A stretch of DNA of 64,000 nucleotides, taken from Glossina fuscipes (Eukaryota; Arthropoda; Insecta; Diptera; Glossinidae). The notes under the pieces are model-generated. The model had not been told where the DNA came from. It worked only from the letters and a program-made list of their open reading frames with translations, and did not search any database. The stretch is taken from positions 1,353,645-1,417,644 of the forward strand of contig NW_023998453.1 of NCBI RefSeq assembly GCF_014805625.2, in the 5' to 3' direction. Shown piece by piece: positions 1-12,895 of this stretch. The stretch's first letter is position 1; each line of letters opens with the position of its first letter. Both the position numbers and the translations under genes were made by a program.

Positions 1-1385
1 TGATGAGGGATAGCGAACTCTCACGGATTCGAAGGTTAGGCGAACACTTTCAGTTTTTGACCTCCAGCGATACGTTGGTTGAGTGTGTTATGCAGGCAGC
101 CCGGAAAATTTGTAGAAAATTTTTTAAAACGAAAATGAACCCATAGTTAGTTATTGTTTCTCTTCAGCTACATCACCGTTTTGCGTCCAGGTATAGATCG
201 TAAGGTTTCGTTTAGAAGGCGGGAGAAGAAAGTAGTGAACAAATCAGCGTTAGGATTTATTGTCGTTGTACATCGATTGGAAAGTGAATTGCTTTCTTAC
301 TAAAGAATCGTATTTCGAAAAGGAGTATTTGATCGAAAATGAAACTGCCACTACACGGGTTCGAGGGTACGCCAGAGAAAGTTGATTTTTGGAAAAATGC
401 TTTAAATTTTTTGTTTGTGATCTCTTAGATCTTGGCCAGTTGTTTGAATGGATTTGACTACTTCTAATGCATGGGGCATGGTTGGGCTGTGTTTAAGATT
501 TTATCCATCTTTGAAGATCTACTCTTCTACTTCTTGAACATTTAAGGGGTAGATATTATTGTTCAAGCCACCTTCATTTTACCCCCATTACCGTTAGATA
601 CAATTTGACCACGATTTGCCTGCATACAGCCTTTTGGCCTTGGTCACTCGTATGTTAATGAAACTTCCGTAATCCATAGATTCGCGGAAACCTTTTCAAT
701 CTACAGTACAGGCTTGTTTTCGGGCCGCATAAATAAATAAATAAGCAACAACCAACCAAACCGCAACAGAATTATAACAAATGAATATGAACGAGATAAC
801 ATAAGTGTTGACAAGAAATTACACACGATTGTCTCTACATCCAGTGAAGAGTGTGTGGACATAAAAAGCATGAATTTTCAAGTTTTATTATGTAAACAGT
901 GTTAAGTGTTAAGTGTCATTCTTTCTGGAGCGGCGAGCATTGGAAGTGAAATGAACTTTCTTTTCAAATAAAGAAATATAATTTTGTTGACACATGCGAC
1001 TTTTAAAACTTTGTATAACTCTCTCTTCTCTTACACTAGTGTACTGTTTTAACTATTGTTACATAAAAAAAACCAACAAAACAATACGCGCTTTGTAGCT
1101 CCGGTTTTATCACTTAATACCCAAAGAGGAGAGGTACTGCCGTGGAGTAAAAAAAGAAAAGAAAATGAATAAAAAAGTTAACTGAATTGAATCTAAGCAT
1201 AACTACGAGAGAAACCTTTTCTTTTACTTCTGCACTTACTGTAAAAGTCGTTGTATTTTTTGAGCACATGTTGTGGCTTAAAGTGCTGTTTTGTTTCATT
1301 TACGTATACAAAAAGCATGTTAATGGCCGTCAACTTTAAAAATCTCCGAATTGTGTCCTCTATCTCTAGCAAAGATGCATATTGA

Positions 1386-1452
1386 TGGTGATGATGATGA
1401 TGATGATTATGAAGATGGATGAAGATGATGAAGATGATCATGATGATGATTT
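1386..1452. repeat. (GAT)n-like microsatellite
   Basis: Imperfect GAT/GAAGAT repeats. The reverse strand would encode a His/Ile-rich low-complexity peptide, which is not credible as a gene. Confidence 0.8.
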
Positions 1453-4246
1453 TTGTGATTATAATGTAGATGTTAGTGACGCATTTTATGTTGATGCTGC
1501 AACTGCACAATAACAAGCCACAACATCGGCAAGCGATACAAAGTTTTGTTGTTTCGTTATGGATTTATTCACTGATTGACGCTTACTGAGAGAAAATACC
1601 ACACTACTGAACTACTAAACGTATGCGAACTGCCGCTGCTCGTCAACAACTTAAGTAAAACATACCGCAATGCAACAGCACGATATCGTCTACAGCATGT
1701 GCATATCACAAGCCAATATTATTATACCCGCACATCCAGTTCTGTTGTTATTGCTATTCACCATTTTTAGCTTAAAAAAAAAAAAAAAACAAATGCAAAA
1801 AAAAACTTGTCCCGTCAACGACCGACACAATGCAAGCGACATACAAGTCCTTGAAATATGCAATAAATGCAAGCGTAACGTTCTCTCAAGAGGTTTTTCA
1901 GTGTGAATACACACAAGAACATTGTGAGTACTGGATGTTGTGGACACTAGCTGTAAAAGCGTCAATAGATGAAATCATTCCTTTTTTTTAATAAAAAAAA
2001 AAAAACTTTTAAAAAGTATTCGTGAATCGGAAAAAAATTTTATTGTCTTAGGTTGTGCCCGCAGCGTTGTTTACCTGCCATTGCATGCGAAAGCGTTTTC
2101 TGTTTGCATTTTTGCAGCCGCATAGCAACAGCGAAAATGTTATTTTATTTTTTTGAATCACAAAAAAATGTCTGAGGTTCGACCACTACAGTCGTGGCTG
2201 TTGTGTCGTCGCCGTTATTACTCTTGCTTGTTAATATATCGCACTGTACTCCTCTTGTAAGTTTCACGTCGTCGTCCGCATACTGTCTGCGATGAGAATA
2301 TTAATGTAATGTTATTAATTAAATACACATGTATCTAGATCAAGGTCACGCTTTTATTTAGTCCACTTTAAACCAGCCTACGATAAGAGTTTATTTCATT
2401 GTGACGAGGATACTTTACTTTATGCTTTTTCGATGATTTCATTTCAGTTTTCAAGAGAATAAGACCTAATTAGTTAGTGGGGGATGATGAACAAGGCAAT
2501 CGCCTCTAGCTAAATCTTGTTAATTCATTTTGCCTGCCTGGTTTTGAATATAAATCGAGGCATCATAATACAACACGACTTAGTTCTGCAGTACTTTACT
2601 GCAACACATCACTCAATAAGATTCCGTTGTGACGCATGATCTATGGCAACACGATTGGCAGACCCATATGATTTCTGAACAGTATCAAGCTATGTGTGAA
2701 AAGTTCATGATTTTATGCATAAAGAAAGAGGCACAAAGTAAGAGTATTGATTGTTTCATATCCACCTATATATCCCTAGGATTGAAGGCATGAATTTAGC
2801 ATTAATTTTACAGTTTACTTTCGTGAGTGGGCTGTGCCTGGCGTTTCTTAACATATCAATTTTATTAATAGAGGAATTGTGCTATATACAAAAAGTGCTA
2901 CGTATAGCAGCAGTTTTATGAGACGGCTATAAGCTATGATTCATTAGTAATTGAAAATCGTTTTCCCATTGTTTTTTCTAAGTATTGAAAGCATGTTTGC
3001 GCGAGCAATTCGCATTCCACCTATGAAAGTGAACCAAGACGAAATTGTGCAAGGCTCTCCTTTGGACAGTCAGCTTTACATCATTAAGAGAGTTATGAAG
3101 AGAGCAAAAGGAGCGCAATGGTAATCGAGCGGGCAAAGCAGCAAAACTTAGCAAAGATTGGTCGACTCGAAAAATATAAACGAACAAATGATCAGCTTCC
3201 TGCTGAATTTAAGAAAGCATCTCCAATATAAAACACTTGGCGATGACAATTTTGATGGTCTGGCGATGCGAAAATTTGGTACAGATTGTCTGCCACGGTG
3301 TTACCGACTTTGAAAAAATATGTCTGATATTCGATTTATTTGCGCAATTTAACTTGAACATTGGTCTTGGCCTTAGTTTTTGATCACAGTATCATAGGAG
3401 ACAAAGTGATACGTTTTACACGATGTGTGTCGCGATAGAACAGAGAAAAAACGATATAATATATAGATCTATTGTCTCCAAAATTTTTCCTATCATGCTG
3501 TCATACGTTTACGCAACGGGCGTGCCAATGACACTGCACCAAACCATTTTTGTTTTAAATCAAATGTAAAAAGATTGCACTGCAAGATGTTAGAGCATAA
3601 ACTCCCAGCAAGCAGCCATTTTGCTATGAAGCGCACTCTTCTCGAAGAGCTTGGCGAAAAGATGCAAAATTTCAAAGACAAATTTCCTTTGTGGTGTTTG
3701 GTGTTTTTTCTTCAAGCTGTAAAAGGGTCAATCCTCCCTCTATTAAATCAGCAAAAAGAATTCCGGAAAGTTGGCAAAATTTCTTTCTTGCCAACATAAT
3801 AATTTACAAGACTTCTTCTCATTGATAATAAGCGATAATGTGACGGATTTTGCGAACAGATGTCGCCTCAAGATATATTCAAGACAATTGAATATTTTAA
3901 GGAATATGGTGCGGGAGTGTTTTATTATGCATAAGATTAACAACATCGCGTTTACTTATTACTATTGAATGTTTTTATTCATTCTGGTGCATTTATAAGG
4001 GCTTTGCAAGTTCCTAACCCCCTAGGTTTTTTGTATTCTTTTACATATTCTCTGGATTCAATTAAATTTTTCATGTCATTAAATTCATTCATTCAACAAA
4101 TTTTATAAACTACCGACTAATACTAATTCATTTATTATGGATGCTGACAGCGGAGTATATTTGTTTTGTATCTCAACGCGAAATTCAAATAAAATCCGTT
4201 ATTTTAAATAAAAGGATTCATTGGTTGCCGTGTGTTGTTGTTGCTG

Positions 4247-4247
<1 letters not shown>

Positions 4248-4272
<25 letters not shown>
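4248..4272. repeat. Poly(A) run, about 25 nt
   Basis: An uninterrupted A run after GTTGTTGTTGCTGC. No retroposed gene sequence was recognised before it. Confidence 0.85.
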
Positions 4273-4277
<5 letters not shown>

Positions 4278-5025
4278 ATGAAATGAGAAAAAAAAAAATC
4301 GAAAGGAATCTCTTTATATTTTAACACCTTCATCCAATTTCTTTGTCTCGTCAAAACACAAGAGTCCGTTTTTTCCTCTTTAACTTCATTTAAAGCTTCT
4401 GCACATATTTTGCGTCGTTAATTTATGGACGCATATTCAACGTTATTTCTTGAACTTTTTCGAATTTTTTTTTTTTTTTTTTTTGCTTTTGATATAAAAA
4501 AAGTGACGACAAAACATTCCACAATGTATGACAAAAGCTTAACGATATTTTTGAATGGGAAGTTACAATAAATGCAACAACAACAATGATTGTATTGATT
4601 TAATATAATCACAAGAAGCAAAGAAAAACGAAAAGAAATAAAAGGAAGATGTACTGCTTTTTTATTTATTTTTTTTTTTATTTTGTTCTTTTGGCATCAG
4701 CAGTAGTTTTAGATAAATTTTCCCACCAGCTATGGAAATACCGCCGGCAACACCCATCGCCGCAATCATAAAGTACGCGAGGGGTGCCTTAGGGGTATAA
4801 GCGAGGAGAGTACCCTTAATAAACAGACCTCTAGATAGCGCTACGTATATGTAGCGGTAGCAGCAACACTTTGGTGTCTATAGTGGCCAAAGTTGTAGCT
4901 ATGTTTAAGAAGATGAAAAACAACTACAACAACAAAACAAACGGATTTAAAATCGTGCGGTCGTGGATTCATTATTTTCTATTGGCATAATTTTGCATAC
5001 GCGACGAGAGTAGTCTGTACTACTG

Positions 5026-5058
<33 letters not shown>

Positions 5059-5066
5059 TAGTAGTA
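5026..5066. repeat. (GTA)n microsatellite
   Basis: About ten GTA/TAG units followed by interrupted copies. Confidence 0.9.
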
Positions 5067-7780
5067 TTAGTATTATGTATGGCTGTGGTGGTACGTGAAT
5101 TTAGTTTATCTGATATCAAATGATATCCTTTCTCTTACTTACTATTAGAATGCTGTTGTTGCGGCTGTGCTACTGTGCTCAGTAAGCTTAAATTCAAGTT
5201 GTCTTTTTTGTTGTTGTTTTTTTTTCATTTACCCTTCAGACTCTGAGGGTGCGCATGTGTGCGTTCGTGTACACAAGAGCTTAGCCACATTTAAACAATA
5301 AGAAGACAATTTTACGTAGATAGAATATCCACAACTTCAGGTACAACTTACTCATATATCACAACAAAAACAACAGTGGAGAAGAAACGTTTGTTGTGTG
5401 TGCTTTTCTTATTACTGCTCAACGATCAATGAGGTGAGAGGCAATGTATATATATATAGCTCTGCATAGCTAATGTTTGATAAAGAAAAAAAATTATTTT
5501 AGCTTTATATTCTTGATTTGTTGTTGTTGTTTTTGCTTTTGTTGTTATCCTTTACTTCTCCTTACATTTCATATAAAATAGCGTACGCTTTGTTGTTGTT
5601 ATTGTACGCCCATAGGTTTGTTGTTTTTGCATTTTATATTTGGTTTTTTATTACCACGACGCTGCCGTTGCTCTGACTATCATCTACGTTGCTTTTGATG
5701 GTCATCATTGACCATAGAATGTGACACCTCAACAACAACGACAACAATAACAGACGGCAGTAGCAATAGTCTAAACTTTACCTCAATTTGATTCAAGTGA
5801 AGGTTGTGTGTGCCCATCTGTGTTGTTAAGTTCATATTGAAACGCGTCTTTTTCTTTTTTTTTTTTTTTAGAGCATTTTGCATTAAACATGCAAATGTCG
5901 CGTTGAATTACTTTGCTTGTCCACGTTGCGCACATATATGCACGTATATGTAAATAAATTTTTTTTCATTTGGCTCCCTTCGCTGTTTATTTGCTGGTTT
6001 TTCCATCGTCGTCAACGTCGTCCAACAATCTTCAATGAGACACCATTTCTTTTGATTAATTTTTGTTGCTGTTTTTTTTTTTCCTTATTTTCATTTTTCA
6101 CTTTTTTTTTTTTTTTTTGATTTCAGTTGAATTTAAGATTTTAGGTAAACAGTTTTATTTGCTTTGATGTATTCTTTCAATGTGTGTGGAAGGTCAACTT
6201 ATTGTTCCTATTCATCTCCGGTTTCGTTGGCAGCCGAGAAAATCGATTAATCATTTTGTATTATCGTGCAGTTTTTGCTTTTTGCATTTTCGACATTTTT
6301 TTTCAAAATGTAATTTTTTTTTTACTTTTCTTGGTTATACGTGTACACCATCATCTCGTTGCTAGTTAAGAGAGAGGTAGAGAGGCTCGCAAACGATTTT
6401 CCTTTTTTTTTAAAGTTGTTTCGTAGATAAATGATTAAAATTTTTTTTTTTTTTTATCAATCTATACTAACTTTACACAAACGATGTCGTTCCAAACATG
6501 GGAACATCAGAAAACAATTTCAAAGTAAACCTTAGGTACATAAGTTGGCTTAATGAGATTAATGGTTTCATTAGTACACAATGGTTTTGCATTTTTGCCA
6601 TTGTATGGATACCACCTATTGGAGGATGTAAATGGCTTCCTTAGTGTTTGCATAGCAAACCTTCAATTGTGTTTGGCGCTATCGAAATTTCAACAGTGCA
6701 TAAATCATTTTTGGATGAACTGAGAGCCTGACTTAATTAAATCAATCTGGGTTTCTTTGCTAACCAAGAACGTAAATATGTATGTATATATGTATAGTAT
6801 ATACGTACACTTTGTATATATTCAAATATGTATACACTGTGTTTACACTGTACACTGTATTAGCACATACCATATATTCGCAGCTTTGTCCATATGAACA
6901 ACCGAGTGGGCAAAGAATCGCGACTAACAACTCATTGGTCGCAGGTTCACCTCTAAAGTGCGGTAGACTTTTCAATACAGGCGACCATAAAAGTTATCCA
7001 GCAGCCTCTACATACATATGTGTGCGTATTCCTAATCAATGTAAAAATGCATAAGTGCGTATATCAGTTCATGAGGTTGTGAATCTATTCGCACATGTGT
7101 GTCTGTCGGTAGGACGGCTATCTGAATAGTTGCTTATCTGTATGTGACCGCCTATGCTCGACTACTATACGTCGGTCTATTCATCTCTGTCCGTAGGATT
7201 CTGAACTGATTGACTGGCTCTGTCGGTAAGATCACGAATATATGCAGGTCTACCCGCTTCTTCGGCTGTGTCTGCAAGAATCTATTCAGCCGCATTCTCG
7301 CTAGGTCCTGCTCTTTCGTAACTGCTCATGTCGCAGAATAAAAGATCGAAACTTGACGTGTACCTTCTGCTTTCATTTTATTTGTATTAAGCACGAATTG
7401 TTGAGAGTTATCTGAAACGTATGGCAAAAGATCATTTGATCGATAATCAAAAAGATCGAAATTTGGTATTCGAAGACCACATGTGTATAGCGTAGAGTAA
7501 GGTTAATTTATGTATTTGTATAGTATATCCAAAGTATATTATTATTCTTATACATATGTTATACCCATACTTGCATGCATACGTGTAATTTTTCAACCTT
7601 CCGAAATTCGACAAACGTTAAGGTAATCGAAAGCGAATAGAATTTGATAGCAAAAATTTATTTTATTATTCACTTTGCAAAAACTATCAATGGTATAGTC
7701 GTCGTCAGCATTTTCCATGAAATTAACAGAAAAGAAGAAGAAAAGAAAAATCCCATTTTTGCCTTATGGACATTGTCCAT

Positions 7781-7848
7781 TCAACAACAACAACAACAAC
7801 AACAAAAGCAGCAGTAGCAGCGGCAGCAGCAACAGCAACAGCAACAGC
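7781..7848. repeat. CAA/CAG compound microsatellite
   Basis: CAA repeats run into CAG/CGG/AAC repeats. The + strand open frame across it (7717-7911) is Asn/Ser-rich because of the repeat only. Confidence 0.9.
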
Positions 7849-8135
7849 ACCATCAATGGGTTTAATTTGATGATATTAAGAAGAGAATCTCATCGACTCC
7901 TCTACCCTTAAGAGTTTAATAAGCGAGAGTACACATGTATGATTTAAAAAGGGGGTAGAGGCACTAGTATGCGCACATATACATACCCTGAACAGAATGT
8001 GTACAAGTCCTTACGGTGATCATCTTCAATTCATAGCATATGCAACAACAAAAAAATTGAAAAGAAAAAAACAACATCGTATATAAGGATATAAAGATGC
8101 ATGCAGTGAGGAGAGATGCTAAACACAGTGTGCGT

Positions 8136-8162
8136 TGTGCTGTGCTGTGCTGTGCTGTGCTG
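8136..8162. repeat. (TGTGC)5 pentanucleotide repeat
   Basis: Five consecutive TGTGC-type units ending TGCGCG. Confidence 0.9.
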
Positions 8163-10977
8163 CGCGTTCCCTGCTTTCTTGGTCATACATGCATACATGT
8201 GTCAACATGTATATAGATGTGTGTACGTGTTTTTTGCTTTGGCTGCCAAAGTAAATCATTCCCTCCTCTTTACAAACATGCTCTTGTGTACACATGCACG
8301 CTATATAAGAAGTGTTGGATGTCATTTTATTATTTTTTTCGCATTTTTTTTTTTTTTTTTTTTTACGTCTTATCCTCGTTGTTGGTAATTTCTGTACCAT
8401 CGATAAAACTGTGGGAATCAAAACAGGATTCATCGTTGTTGTTATATATTTTTTGATCATTTATTTTATGTGTTTGCAAATGTTTGGCATCCTTTTATCA
8501 ACCAGACATATAGAGACTTGCAAAGGTTGTTATAAATTCGTAGCATCATCAGTTATGGTCCAGCTTTCAAAGTTCAGTCACATGTACGGTTCATTTCGTC
8601 CAAAAACTTTATTCACTCTATGTATGCGAGAGAATCGATTTTTCCTTTTCCTTTTTTTTTTGCCTAACCGCCGCGCCGGAAGAGGGTGGTGGTCATGGTA
8701 TAATTCACTTGTTGTAGATTCCTCTGTAGAGAAATGCAAGTATATTTGCCTTGCGTCTTGGGATTTTGTTAAGATCATAAACATTTACATAAACTTTATT
8801 ATCAATATCATAATTTTTTTTTTATTTTTTACTAGTTTTTCACTGTCCCGATATCAAAATCCATCCATCTAATTATTATTATCCATCCATTATTATGTCT
8901 TACTGCGTACGTTTGTATAGTGGTTGTGATAAGTACACATCTAAGACGGGACAAAGAAAGACTCAAGTTCAATGCAATAATCCCTTGGTAGAGTCGCACA
9001 CGTAACTTGCATTAGTTGATTGTTAACAGAACTTATATGCGTTTAGTATTATAGGTCAACGAATATATTTGGAATGCTAAAAATAATTTCAAAGTACGTA
9101 TAATTAACCTAACATCAATCACATTAAAAAATGCACTTTTTCTTGTAAGTTAATTGATAATACGTGGGGGTTGCAGACTAATTGGTTTGAGACCACTTTC
9201 ATAAGCTACAAGATTTTAGATAGTAAATAAATCCCTTGAGAGGGCAAATAAAACACGGAAAGCCTGGCTTCGGAAGACTAAAGGGCAGATGCTAGATTGC
9301 CGGGGGATGGGACAGTACATAGAGTATCTATTGTGAATCCTAAAGTTTGCACAGATCCAAAAATGGAAGTCTCTTTTTTTTTATTATAACCAATCATTCG
9401 CGTAGCACATTAATGATCAGAAAGAAGGCCAGGAAAGCTAAAGAAGCAGGGAGGTAATGGCCACAGCCCTGTGGGTTTGTACCCAATCGATAAGTGCTAC
9501 GCCTTTACCGGTTGAGTTCAATATAGCTCGCCCTGTGTACGTCCACTTTAGTGATCGTTGAGAACGTAGTCTGTTCCCAATAGGAAATTCCTAAACCCAG
9601 GTCACACTAGCAACACACCCAGTACATGAGGGAAAAATTTCATATATCTGAACCAGATAGGAAAGTTTAATTAAGTTTACGGAATCCTTAGAAGCAATTC
9701 ATGATTTTTCGCTTTCATATGCATATGCCGTTGCTTTACTCCGAAGACTTAATATCACTCATACGTCGCGCTAGGCTTGTTGCTAACTTATCTAATATTA
9801 TATACAATATGTCTTGCTTTGGATACAGATTGAGATTAAAGGAATACATTTTTTAAGTTAAATGTAAATTGTTTGATATGTCGCTTCACCTGCAATGGCT
9901 ATTGTGATGAATCCTAAATGGTTGCATTATTCTATTGTCTTGACTAAGACGTGAAAAGAAATATGACGATAACGTCAGCATGAAGACGTTAAGTACTAAT
10001 TTATTATATCGTTATGATATCACATCTTATCTGATTTTGGCTCTAGATTATATAATAACATGTGAACATGTTAATTTTTTTATTACCGTACAACAACAAC
10101 ATGTACTATAGACAATAATGAAACTACTTCTTTTACTGGCAATAGCTGTTATTGTTATTGTTTCGCTCACAGAATTTCGACATGGAGAGGAGTTATGTTA
10201 TGCAGTTAATTGAATTGTTGCTTATTATTATTTTGCTTTTTTTTTTTTTTATTATTGCGGCATTTCGAAGACAACATAATAAATGAATCTCGATATATAT
10301 GTGACGGCTATAAAGGATAGAGCAATGGATAGGTGAGAGAGGAGAGATTTTAAAAAATTTGGATTACAAAATCAAAACGAAAGGCGAGATATCTATCTCA
10401 TGCTCTCTTAAAAGAGAGCGAGCATGTAAGGCAAGAGTGAAAAGTTAATATAAAAACTTTTTCTTTATAGTCTTTTTTTTTTCTTGTTGCCTTTTGCTAA
10501 AATGGTTTCCTTACTGCTGCTCTGGGTGGTTGAACTGCAGTCAGTCAGATTTGCACTAATAAATATAATTGTATAGGAGGCTAAGCAAGCATAAATATAT
10601 GTGTGAGAAAATAAAACTGCAAAAATAGTCTGCTAACTATGTGCTGCATATAAGAGAGAGAGAGAATAGAGAGAGCGAAAAAACGAGTGTAAAATATGTT
10701 TTAGCGTTGAAAGGGTTATATATACGCCGAGCAATGCCGGCAAAGTAAACCTCATTATTTAACACAAACGCGTTAAAAATGCTGCTGCTGTGGCTGGGTG
10801 TAAATGTATGCCTAGCAGCTTGCATATGTATTAGTGAGTAATGACCTGAGAGTGATTACTCTGACTGTTATGTGTGACTGCATTATTGTGTATTGTGCGA
10901 GGACTTTTTGCTGCTTTTTCCACTGTTAATAGGGTTATACTGCTTACAGTTTAGCACAGTCAGACTTAATAGTATTG

Positions 10978-10983
10978 TCATTC
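10978..10983 (+). promoter_or_regulatory. Initiator-like site (TCATTC)
   Basis: TCATTC matches the insect initiator consensus TCAKTY. It is followed within 25 nt by a GC-rich patch (CGCGGACGGCCG, 10992-11003) that stands out in very AT-rich surroundings, and then by the A-rich leader-like block. No convincing DPE is seen at the standard spacing. This is a candidate transcription start only. Confidence 0.25.
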
Positions 10984-12369
10984 GTTAGTATCGCGGACGG
11001 CCGACAATGTGAAAATATCGCCGTTAATTCTTCCAGAAAAAAAAAAAAAAAAAACTAATAAACAATATCAAAAATTTTTCAACACTTTCTTTTAATTGGA
11101 TAATTATCTAAAAAAAAAAAATTTTACTCCGTCGTTCTTTCATCACAGCCATCATCACAAATTTTTGGGATTAATTTAAAAAAAAAAAAAAAAAAAAAAA
11201 TTTTAACACAACTCGTAACAATAAACGTGAAACTACGTGCAAATATATATAATATATAAATTTCCAAAATTTTAAGTCCGCGCATACCTTAAGAAAATTA
11301 AATAGATTTAAAAAAAAAAATTTAAAATAATTAGAAAAATTAAAGAAAAAATTGTAAAGGAAAAATTTCTCATCGCAACAATAATTAAACCAGTGCTTGA
11401 AAAAGAACTTTTTAAAAAAATATACACTTTGTTAATAGAGAGAATAATTTTTAACTACAACGAACAAAATCTCCTAAGATGCTTCGTTATGATATTAGGG
11501 ACGGTATAAAAATCATATTTGAATCGATTAAACCCCAAAAAGGTGAAATCAATTCCACTTGATTGGATGTGTTTGTTGGACCAAAAGAAACAAAGGAGGA
11601 AGAAGAGAACCTAACTGGAAAGAAAAGCGAAAACATTGGAATAAAATCTTAAACAAAGTATTAATATAAAGCCTCAATAAAGCACAGAAACTAGTGCAAA
11701 ATAATTTAAAAAAAAAATAATAAAAAATAAAATAAAAGAGAAATTAAAAAAACTTGTTTTTACTTCATGTACAGCTTATAATGTAAAATAGACAGAAACT
11801 CTCTGGAATTTGTGTTGTGCTCTATTCATATAAAACACTTGCCTTTGTGCGCTCAGACTGAAAGTGCATTTTTAGAACGCTTTGCTGCAACGGTTCTCTA
11901 AAGCAAGGAACCTATTAAATTAAAAAAAAAAAACAAAAAAAAAAAACAAGAAAAATATATCACGAGGCATACTAAAGCTGGGATAAAAAGTCTGCCAAAA
12001 GAAAATTTTAGAGTATACGACCTATAGATAAATTAGTTCAGCAAAAATCAAAAAAAAAAAAGTAAAAAGAAAAAATTACATTTAAATAAAAATATATACT
12101 ACATTATAAATAAATAAACGTGCCTAAAATTTAATTATAAAACGAAAGAAACTAAAATCAGTAAGCATTAAAAAAAAAAAAAAAAAAAAATCGAAAATAA
12201 ATTTATTGTAAAAAAAAACCAGAAAACTGCAAGAAGAAACACGTGGCAAGTAAGAAACCTTTAGAAAAACCGGTAAAAATACAACTCTGAAAACTGCATC
12301 CGTTGCAAGTCTCCTCAGCCAACCGTTTTATGAACTCTCCCTTTTAGCAAAAAAGCTCTTCTTAATAAA

Positions 12370-12395
12370 ATATATATATATATATATATATATAT
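12370..12395. repeat. (TA)n microsatellite
   Basis: A run of about 13 TA units inside the A-rich leader-like block. Confidence 0.9.
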
Positions 12396-12831
12396 TACGT
12401 TAAAAAGAAATACCTACAGATCAATAAAAGTGCAGTTAATAATAAACTCTCTCAGTAGTAGTGCGTTTTTTATACATGGCCGGCCTCTCTCAAGTTTTCT
12501 CTTACTCTCTCTCTCTGTTAATGCATAAAATCGTTAATGCGATCATCATCGTGCGCGCATATATATGAAAACCAGAAAAACAGTACACATCGTCAATAAA
12601 CTGCATCTTCGGCTATTTGCTGCATTCTCTCTCTCATATGCACACCATTGCATTCTCGTTTAAGTGAGCCGCGCCGTTACAAATTTCCTATTGCTCTCTA
12701 ATAAACGCCATTATTATTTACAAAAAAAAAAAAGAAAAAAGTGCATTACTTAACAATGGATTTTTGATTTCTGCAATAATAACGCATACATTCACGCGTT
12801 CCTCACTCTCGTCATTCATCATATATATTCA

Positions 12832-12834
12832 TCT

Positions 12835-12894
<60 letters not shown>
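12832..12894. repeat. (AT)n-(AG)n compound microsatellite
   Basis: TA repeats with one interruption run directly into an AGAGAG tract. Confidence 0.9.

Positions 12895-12895
<1 letters not shown>

Larger units (their letters stand above)
1..10970. other. Non-coding stretch, no gene recognised
   Basis: AT-rich DNA with scattered homopolymers and microsatellites. Open frames are short, low-complexity or hydrophobic from T-runs; the longest, 186 codons at 8312-8872, looks like chance. A block at about 9150-9800 is less homopolymer-rich and slightly more GC-rich than its surroundings. Whether this is an intron or upstream flank of Syp, or intergenic DNA, cannot be decided here. Confidence 0.6.

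Noticed and set aside
158..190. Acceptor-like TTGTTTCTCTTCAG followed by CAG-GTATAG, resembling a 23-nt exon
   Set aside because: Donor is weak, the segment is tiny, and no linked exon can be identified.
8312..8872. Longest open frame in the window (186 codons, +)
   Set aside because: Mostly Phe/Leu/Ile from T runs, no recognisable domain and no codon structure. Judged a chance frame in T-rich DNA.
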